Positions 56,464-64,000 of a DNA stretch of 64,000 nt are shown here, one piece after another (position 1 is the first letter of the stretch; every line of letters starts with the position of its first letter). The stretch spans positions 4,030,001-4,094,000 of the forward strand of contig JAUDYN010000004.1 in NCBI GenBank assembly GCA_030407005.1. Direction: 5' to 3'. The notes below the pieces were generated by a model, which was not told the DNA's origin, ran no database searches, and saw only the letters and a list, made by a program, of their open reading frames with translations. Source of the stretch: Desarmillaria ectypa (Eukaryota; Basidiomycota; Agaricomycetes; Agaricales; Physalacriaceae). The translations under genes were made by a program, and so were the position numbers.

Positions 56464-57834
56464 ATGGCGCGCCTCGCCCGATCGTACGCCTCGAACAACT
56501 TACTCCCAAAGCCAGAGATCTACGACCGCCCAAGCACTCCAGAACCCTTTCTGCCTACGCTCAGACGAACGGACTCTACAGAAACTCTCCGCGCCACCCC
56601 TGCCACTCACAATCGAGGACGTTCATACCAGCACCATTCGCGAAGCCGTGTAACATTAAACGGTCATAAAGATGAAGGGACCCTGTATAAATTCCCAAAG
56701 AAGGGGACCTCGTCCACAGACACTGTTCGTGCTCGAAAAACACCGGAGAAGGAGCTTGATACCAAAGCCAAACGCGCTCTTGACGGCGGAGATGACGTCG
56801 TCGTCTATCCTTGTGTCGACGACGATATTCCTATTATCCCTGACGAAGATGGTCTTGCGGTCCCCATTCCCCCACCCAGGACCTTCTTCGCGCCCGAACC
56901 ACAACTACCGACCCACTTTTTCGGCCAGAAGCTACCATTTTCTTGTCGTGACGATCTTTGCTCTGTGACGAGTAAGCGGCTTGTTCCCCAACGTTTCAAC
57001 CTTCCCCAGAAGCTTCGTGTGCACGACGTTTGCGCGGACTCTGACGAACCCAATTGCGAAGATAACGGTTCCCGCCGTTCCAAGACCGCTGATATCCGTC
57101 CAACGGTCTGGGACATGAACGTCTCTCTGACATTCTACGAGAAGAGCGGGCAGTTCTTTGATATTTGGGATATGGATGACAGGTTCGCTGGGTGTTTTCT
57201 TCCTTGTGTGTGTTCTTCTTCCTGTTCTTATGCGCGCTTCCTGTCTAGTCAAGTGGTCGCGATTCCAGCGCGAATGCACTTCATTCTCAAAGATCCGGAA
57301 CGGTGGGAGGGTGTCCCGATGGGGAATACCCCAGACATTCGATACATCGACCTTCGATGCCAGTCGTTCCACTACGAACCGGCTTTGTCCTCAAAGACTA
57401 CGCCGGATCTTGAACCCCGCTACATGCAGTCAGACTTCTACGTCGATTACCCAGGGCCGATCGGGTGGGGCAAGTCCGATGGCTCGCTGGGCATCTGCGC
57501 GTTTCCCGTGTGGAGGAAGACTGCTGAGGTGAATTGGTTTATGAAAAAACGGCGTTGCAAAGTCAAGTGTTTATCTTCGCGGGAGAATTACGAGTTTGAG
57601 TTCTCGGATGGGGAGGAAGAGGACTGGGATGATGCGGAGGAGCTGATGCGCGATGGGTGGTACCTCAAATTCATGATACCTGTACCCGTCTCGCTGTTTA
57701 GGGTCAAGCAGACGAGGACTTTCAGGGTGGAAGCTTCTGCTTGGATTGGGGGAGAGAAAGGCGGGGGAGTGTTAATGGCTGATGCTGACTTTATGGTGTC
57801 GCATTTACGGCTTAAGGAGATATCAAAGAGATAA
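56464..57834 (+). CDS. hypothetical protein, 456 aa (434 aa if spliced)
   Basis: One frame open from the ATG at 56464 to a TAA at 57832. An in-frame, stop-free 66-bp stretch (about 57181-57246, donor GTTCGC after GATGACAG, acceptor TGTCTAG) has an intron-like composition and encodes an odd Cys/Ser-rich insert. Splicing it would join WDMDD directly to QVVAIPARMHF. The N-terminal ~130 residues are basic, Ser/Pro-rich and likely disordered. An acidic Pro-containing segment (DDDIPIIPDEDG) follows. The C-terminal two thirds look folded, with WDMNVSLTFYEKSGQFFDIW, FYVDYPGPIGWGKSDGSLG and WYLKFMIPVPVSLF, and an acidic run (EFSDGEEEDWDDAEE). No signal peptide or membrane helix. I do not recognise a family. 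Confidence 0.7.
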   Translation: MARLARSYASNNLLPKPEIYDRPSTPEPFLPTLRRTDSTETLRATPATHNRGRSYQHHSRSRVTLNGHKDEGTLYKFPKKGTSSTDTVRARKTPEKELDTKAKRALDGGDDVVVYPCVDDDIPIIPDEDGLAVPIPPPRTFFAPEPQLPTHFFGQKLPFSCRDDLCSVTSKRLVPQRFNLPQKLRVHDVCADSDEPNCEDNGSRRSKTADIRPTVWDMNVSLTFYEKSGQFFDIWDMDDRFAGCFLPCVCSSSCSYARFLSSQVVAIPARMHFILKDPERWEGVPMGNTPDIRYIDLRCQSFHYEPALSSKTTPDLEPRYMQSDFYVDYPGPIGWGKSDGSLGICAFPVWRKTAEVNWFMKKRRCKVKCLSSRENYEFEFSDGEEEDWDDAEELMRDGWYLKFMIPVPVSLFRVKQTRTFRVEASAWIGGEKGGGVLMADADFMVSHLRLKEISKR

Positions 57835-58249
57835 CTTTTAGATATCTACAGCACGGATAACTTACTTTTTGTAACGATACACCTATTGACTAATAGAAAT
57901 GTAGTACCTACCTAAGGACTTGTCCGGAGCCGGCAATGCGACCTGCTACGGAGATCAGGACTATTAGTTTCCCGCGAATCTGCGCTGTCTGCTTATGCTC
58001 ATGCAAATTCCCAAGAGATCAGACCCCATTTTCCGAGGCTTCTCGGCTTGGCAGATTAACTCATCGACACTGGAACTTGTGCTCCGAGAATCATTCCGTA
58101 GAAATCGCCCATGGGATATACGGCCATTGATTTTCCGCAATCACCGAGGTATGCACGCGTCCTGACCATTTTACTAAGCCAGCCGAGGGTGATGCACTAA
58201 AGCTGACGCGAGGCTCACTGTTAACTCTTCCCGGCGAACCGTATGTCGT
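57835..58249. other. intergenic, no gene recognised
   Basis: 3' flank of the hypothetical gene. A plus-strand ORF (57936-58130) is Cys-rich but unsupported. Confidence 0.35.
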
Positions 58250-58640
58250 TTCCAGACGTATGCATGGATCCTACCCCGGACGTTAGCCCTGCTTCCTCAA
58301 CTAGGGAACGACAATCGAAGCGAACGTGTTGTAGATTGGTCGTCCTGGTCAACCGGACGGGCGCGTCGCTGAATACGGGGAAGAGCGAGAGATAAATGTC
58401 TGAGGCATCGAGTTGATGATATGAAGATGCCGTTTGAGAATCTTGTCTGGGTCATTCTGCACAGGTGAAGAAGAATTATTGGAATGGAAAAGAAGATTGC
58501 GCAGGCGCAAAAGTTAGGCTAGCGTAGATGTCGGTGTGGGTTTGCACCTCTGCTCTTCTTGTTTCTAGCTGAGTGACGAGGGACGATGTCGTGTAAATTC
58601 GCGGTCATAATCGGAGACATCAAAGCGCGACTTTGTCCTG
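58250..58640 (-). pseudogene. truncated copy of the F-box gene
   Basis: The stretch 58330-58420 matches 59780-59850 (the GAATACGGGGAAGAGCGAGA block), and 58425-58630 matches 60410-60600 (the GTGCAGGTG-like and CGCAGGCG blocks). The roughly 560 bp between these parts of the full gene is absent. It therefore joins the coiled-coil/F-box-like start to a later LRR-like part in one small fragment. Not functional. Confidence 0.65.
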
Positions 58641-59052
58641 CCACCTAAACAAGCCGATGAAAATAGATCACCGTAACACAACCTACCGCATCGTCAATAA
58701 TCGAGAACGACACGCAGTATTTCAGCAGAAAAATACATCTGATCAGAGCTGAGAACGGCTGGGGCCCTCTCTATCTTGCGATGGGATGGAGGGTTGGGTA
58801 CTCAACCAAGCACAAACAAACAACGCGTGACGTCAGTGGCTCGCCTGGTGTTGTGGCGGATACGAAATGGATAGAGTTGATGGTATTTGTAAAGGAATTA
58901 GGTCGAATCATGGGAGTGTGGGAGACAGAATGAATGAGCGAGGTAGACAAGTAGCAACGAGCTAGTCAAACAACTAGTATCCAGTAGTGATGTAACCGAA
59001 AGTGCTGTTACTGGAAGGCTGCATAGAGTGAAGAAATCAAGATAATCAAAGA
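58641..59052. other. intergenic, no gene recognised
   Basis: Between the F-box fragment and the 3' end of the F-box gene. A minus-strand ORF (59107-58898) overlaps the 3' end of the gene and has no support. Confidence 0.35.
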
Positions 59053-60848
59053 CTACCATAGATGTACAACCATCCCGCGAGCTCTTAGGTCTTCCATCCA
59101 TTCCCACATGACACTGTCCTCCTCTACGTCTCCTTGTGTCCCGATGACAAGAGACTCCAGAACGCTGACAACAACAGTATTATCGCTGTCGCATTCACTC
59201 GAACAAGTGCTCGTCTCGTCGTAAGCATCACTCATGCTGATGTCTTCACCCCCGACTTTGAAATTCCCTCCAAACACCTTGCGCTCCTCTATCCTACTCT
59301 GTACCATAGGCATGAGTGAGCCTCTATCTGGCTCAGCGGTCCAGACAAGCTCCAGCTTCTTCAGATAGGGAAGAGTCAAGGTACTTGGATTGTCGTGATC
59401 CATGACAATGATCCACCATAACAGCATGGAGACAATATTACAATGCCTACACTCGGAACCGCGAGGCTCAACGATGCGGAGCTCCGTAATCGAAGGAACC
59501 CCTTCCAAAAAGTCCCGTAGCTCATTGTCTTCGTTCTGGAGCTTCTCAATGTGCGACTGGCGGTGGTCTCCGGGACAGTGTGTCATGTCCAGGCTGAACG
59601 CGCGAAGCCTGCATTCGGAGCGCTCGACGAGGGAGAGAAGCGAACGAAACAAGGAGCTATCAAACGTATAGCCTTTGCCGAAGACGATGCTGAGACGATC
59701 CAGGTTGGGCGTGGTGACTGTCTGTACGAACGTCTCGAAATCGGGAGAGGGCATGGAGGGTCAGTGCTCGGAGGTTGGTCAACTGGACGGGTGCACCGCT
59801 GAATACGGGGAAGAGCGAGAGATGGAGGTCCGGTGCATCGAGCTGGTATGCCTCGAGACGAACAACGGCCGGGTGATTCGCCTGGCCTCTCAGGTCCATG
59901 CGTCGTACGCAGGAGGGAAATAACAAGGCACTCAGCGCCGCATCGACGTTGACGTAGCGAAGCAGAGGGGCGAATTTGAGATACTCGATGGGATGGTTGC
60001 TTTGGATGTTCCCGATACGAAGCACCAGACTCTCCAGGATGTCAAAGTGGCAGGAGAAGAAGCGCCAGAGCTGCTGGTGATCAACGATGATGATTGCGTC
60101 CCTCCATCGGTTGGCGTGAGCAAGGACTGCATTGAGGACGTGTTGATACGCGCAGAAGATGAGCCAGTCCAAGTGAATCCTGACGGATAATGGGGTGTCC
60201 ATTCCGGTGCGCGCCAGGTACGTGTGTAAGAGTTCTAGATTAGAATCCGGGTGTAGGTCTTGGCTAACGTCTAGGTATGACCACATCTCGGGGATATTCA
60301 ACGATAGCTTGCGCCAGTGAGAGCAGACGTGTGATATCGCCAACGGGGTGAGCCATTGAAGGTGAGAGTTGGGATCGTCGTCGTCGCGATAGCAGGCGAA
60401 AGTGAATATGCGCTTGAGAATCTTGTCCGGGTCATGTTGTGCAGATAAAGAAAGGATCGACTGGAAAAGAAGATTACGCAGGCGACGAATAGGTGCCGAA
60501 GCTAGGCTAGTGTAGCTGTCGACGTGAGTCTGCACCTCTGCTCTTCCTGATTCGAGTTGGGTGATGATGCCGTGCAGTCGCGTTAATTCGCGGTCGTAAT
60601 CGGTGATCACGTCTTCAAGGCGCGATGTCTCGTGGAAGATCGCTTCGCGTTGCCTGTTTGATGGGGTGTAAAAATCGCGACACTGTTCTGCGAAAGAAGC
60701 GGGCGGGCGAGTATCGGATGAGTAGAAGCCGTGGTGGCATTGATCGCAAAGGGTAATAGGCTCATGGGCGGTCCTACTACTACTAAGGTGAGTAAAAGAG
60801 CCTATCGAGTCGGTCGAGGTGGATGTACCGTGATGATTTCTCGGTCAT
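59053..60848 (-). CDS. F-box-like protein with N-terminal coil, apparent frameshift
   Basis: Start ATG at 60848. A 20-nt first exon (MTEKSS) is followed by a 46-bp intron (60828-60783). Exon 2 encodes a Cys-containing head (ITLCDQCHHGFYSSD), then a heptad-like coil (ITDYDRELTRLHGIITQLESGR) and PIRRLRNLLFQSIL. ISHVCSHWRKLSLNIPEMWSYL follows and is the hallmark of agaricomycete F-box proteins (VC..WR.iA...P.LWs.l). LRR-like stretches (LESLVLRIGNIQ, LDAPDLHLSLF, LTNLRALTL) come next. Near 59750 the reading must shift by one base to continue (FETFVQTVTTPNLDRLSIVFG to the stop at 59053). No intron fits there, so the gene is frameshifted or the base call is wrong. The F-box core itself is atypical. 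Such proteins are SCF ubiquitin-ligase substrate adaptors; targets unknown. Confidence 0.6.
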
Positions 60849-63800
60849 GGTTCAACAAGGTTTTGATTAGGATGCAAAAAAAGATAGAGATAGAAATGGG
60901 AAGAGGTGGGCAAGGTATTGTAAAGGCCTTTATATGAATATGAAAACAAAAGTAACGAAAGCGCCGCACTTGCCTTTCTACCATCCCCATGCCGAGTATT
61001 CGCCTCAAGAGATTCCTTGTCCTGTACCCTTGGAAACGATGACCATATCGCCCAATTGAGAAGAAAGCGCAGTAGAGAAGTGCACTGTACACCACAAAGG
61101 CTGGTGCGCTTTAAATTGAACAAATACCGAATCCCTACTTGTGACTGCTGTAAACGAGACATAATATTGTGAGCTTGACAAGTGACGTATCTTTTGTGCC
61201 AGTTTGAAAGTTATGTGGCGCGTCTTTGGCTGACCTAAACTTCGACAAACAATGCGGGTCGTAGTTCTTCCTTCTCTCCATTGTGGTTCTCTCTTGCCGC
61301 TATACCAATGAATCCTGCTACAGAACAGAACCAGGGTACTCAGATGGCTTGATGGCATCCCCTCTCCATGCATTTTCCTTCGTCCATGGAACATCAGCCG
61401 GCGCTATAATGATCCTGTATCGTAGCGTGATCTTACCGAAAGGGTCGCAACTCTAACCGGCGGGGAACGTGGGGCTATCCACCGGAAAAAAAACCACCGT
61501 GATTTGTTTGTTCATACTGAGCCGGCGTCTCCACTGAGTCGCTCTCTTTAGTTCTTTGATATCAGGATGTCGGAGCTCTGGAAATACCAATATCCCCCTC
61601 CCCCCTCCTCTCCTCATGGACGCCGGCTGTCAATATCTCGAACCGTCGTAGCTTAAGACCCCAGGTTGCGATGTGCACTCTTCGTTATCTCCACCGAAGT
61701 CTTTGTGAAAAGTTCTGACGGATATTACACGATTTTCACTGAGCGAGCGAGCGGCGGCATTATTGGACAGATTCTGCTCTCTGGAAGCGACATCAATCGT
61801 TACGCGGCTACGACGCGATCTGGTGTTAATGAAAGTGTTCAAAAGGCGTAAACGAGAGATCTTATCTGTGATACGCGTGAGTGGCTGAGGATTGTGGTGT
61901 ATCATCTAGGCCTCATAGTGTGGGATACAAGTCATTCGCATCAAGGGCCAGGTGACGGAAGTGTTATCACCCCGGACAATGCACTCAATCTACTACTACT
62001 AGTACTCCGGGTTGAAAACTGACCATTTTCATGAAGGCGCCCACAAAGATTTGAGCCTACCCCGGCTACTGTGTTATACCGACGGATACCTGGACCCTTG
62101 ACATTGGCAGAACCTTGACTGAAGGATGCAAGTCACGTCCAATTTACTCAAGGCATTCATATTGTTTCCATTCTCTGTGTGTTTCTCGTTATATAGGGTC
62201 ATTAATGCGCACCAGAGAATTCACCGCTGGGAGATGAAAAGAAGCAGAGGTTACGGGATCATGAGCATCTATGTACGTTTTCCCCGTGATAGTTCGCAGC
62301 ATCTGATTTGGATGATATCAAAGCACAGCAGCAAGGACTGATTTTTGACTTAGGCCTCTTTTCGTTCGTGAAACATCATGCATCAAGACCCAAGTACGGA
62401 CGGTTCATCCCCGTCGTCTTCAACGTTTTTTTTTCTCCTTGGTGAAACTTTCGGAACGTCGGTCCCGAGTCCTGTGAACTTGTACTAGCAACCGCGGGTC
62501 TCAGGGCGTTATTCTTTGCTAGATGCGCCTATCTGGGTGATCAGGGTTCCAGGGACTGATGTCGATAAATCCTCGTCGGTCATAGGGCAGGGGCAGGGAA
62601 ATCAAGGAGTTTGTTGCAACTTGTCGTTAGGCAGCGTACCTCTTCCATCCCGTCCTTCTCGGGGACGTTCGAGGTGAACTTGTTTCGTCACTTTGTTTTG
62701 TTTCGACGCACTCACGTCTCTCCAGCGAATGCCGTTTTATCCATGATTGCGTTGCCTGCGTACAGGGCAATTCAGTGAAAACGTCCGTTCTGTTCGCTCA
62801 CAATGCATTCAGTCTGAATGGCTGCCCATTATGGGTAGGTGAAACGTTTGTTGTCAGGATGTTCGGACCGGTGATTGACTTGGACGTATGTACTATGTAG
62901 GAACCATTGCAGCTCTAAGTCCATTCCATGCCAGTCGTATGGGCCCCGGAACGTCAAACGTGCGATTCTTCTCATGTCCATATCGCCTCGCGAACAATGG
63001 CCAACGCCTTTCCCCCCCTCCTTGCTGGCCTCCCTTTAAAACTCGGATATTAGCTCGTTGCAGCCTTCACCTTCGTAGCCTAGGTCATGAAAATCAAAAT
63101 TAAAAGCCTCCGTTTTCCCTTGAGCTATCTCCTTCAAGGCAAGGATGCGATAGTCATTTGATGGTGCCCGTGCCTGAACGAGCCTACGGTTATCAGTCGT
63201 TGGGAGGAGGGTCGAGTTTACATCAGAGCTGTGACATCATTGAAATTTCAGGTTTCTCCCAACGCAGAGAGGCGGGTCCAAGAGGGCGCCATCAGAGTTT
63301 GGCTTTTCAAATACTCTGGATAACCGAGTTGAACTGAGAAGTGGCGTCGGCCAGCCGCGGAGCAGCCTGCGATACCAAGAAAAGAAAAGAAAAATGTCCG
63401 TTTTTAATTTCCTTCTATATATTCTGACAAGTCATAATTAAAACGTGCACACATTTTTAAAACTGCGCTATTAATACCGCAACAACGCAGTGTTACTGAG
63501 AAAACGACTGAGGCGCATCAGTACCCCGGGTTCGACAAGTCGTATTGAAGAGGGATTCGTGTTCCTGTCCGTCTTGCCTATTACTGGAGAGAGCGCAGAC
63601 TACATGGGGCGCACGAAGGCGAAGCTACCGTTCACCATTGTGAATATCGCATAATTTGATGGAACTAGCACTCGCCGGGGTCGTACTCCAATATTCGAGG
63701 ACGCGTAAATCTAAAAGTTGCATACCGTGGCCAACGGAACCGTCGAATTTCCAAAAATACTTTGCTACTGTCCTCTTCTGCCGCGAAAGACAAGGTTACT

Positions 63801-64000
63801 TTGTGCTACGCCACTCGAAGCTTTGAAAAAAAAAAAAGAAAGAAAAAAAAAACGTTACGGTTGCTCTCGAACCTTCTGGATTCATATGTTGCAGACAGAC
63901 ACCAGTTACCAACTAATTGACAATGTCAGTGCAGCTTGGGTTGATCAGGGTCTGATGTCGTGCGTAATAAGTTTTCATTCGAACAATGATAGACGACCGT
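60849..64000. other. right edge, no gene recognised
   Basis: Only short ORFs without motifs (for example 61630-61905 minus, 62126-62341 plus and 62888-63103 plus). There is an A-rich tract at about 63825-63852 (runs of 12 and 10 A broken by GAAAG). No tRNA, rRNA or transposon ends recognised. Confidence 0.5.

Noticed and set aside
1..64000. CRISPR array, rRNA, tRNA or bacterial-type operon
   Set aside because: No regularly spaced identical repeats apart from the LTR minisatellite, no RNA gene signature, and gene structure is clearly fungal.

Overview
The window looks like a piece of an agaricomycete (mushroom-forming basidiomycete) genome. The evidence is a DUF6699-type gene, a FunK1-type fungal kinase, a secreted GMC oxidoreductase with eight introns of mostly 45-60 bp, an F-box gene with an N-terminal coil, and chromodomain Gypsy LTR retrotransposons. 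I cannot name the genus.

Layout. (1) About 0.57-18.05 kb is duplicated segment A. It holds an apparently intact DUF6699 gene (1.47-2.28 kb), a broken GNAT-acetyltransferase/ankyrin gene (3.46-5.32 kb), a small one-TM protein (7.93-8.35 kb), long decayed stretches, a broken kinase-like gene (16.2-17.3 kb) and a deleted relic of an alpha/beta hydrolase (17.6-18.05 kb). (2) 18.58-21.46 kb is a GMC oxidoreductase gene whose only visible lesion is a 652-bp solo LTR with a perfect 5-bp target duplication. (3) 23.3-26.3 kb is a FunK1 kinase gene. (4) About 26.45-41.6 kb is a nest of Gypsy elements: a minus-strand element carrying a plus-strand element, an unrelated LTR-like insert and three solo LTRs with target duplications. 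Most of it is strongly depleted of CpG. (5) 41.87-54.93 kb is duplicated segment B, a direct second copy of A. Here DUF6699 is frameshifted, the GNAT/ankyrin and kinase genes are decayed, the TM gene is deleted, and a solo LTR and a MITE-like element have been added, but the hydrolase (54.10-55.53 kb) is intact. (6) 56.46-57.83 kb is an unrecognised 434-456 aa gene. (7) 58.25-60.85 kb holds an F-box gene with an apparent frameshift, plus a truncated copy of part of it. (8) 60.85-64 kb shows nothing I can support.

How the genes relate. There is no operon or pathway. The main story is evolutionary: an old direct duplication in which each copy kept different genes (DUF6699 and the TM protein in A, the hydrolase in B), separated by a retrotransposon nest, with a recent solo-LTR insertion that broke an otherwise well-preserved secreted oxidoreductase. 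I did not find a new defence or biosynthetic system. The strongest items are the LTR-split GMC gene, the reciprocal gene loss between copies, the high-identity island over DUF6699, the CpG-depletion boundaries and the MITE-like insertion.
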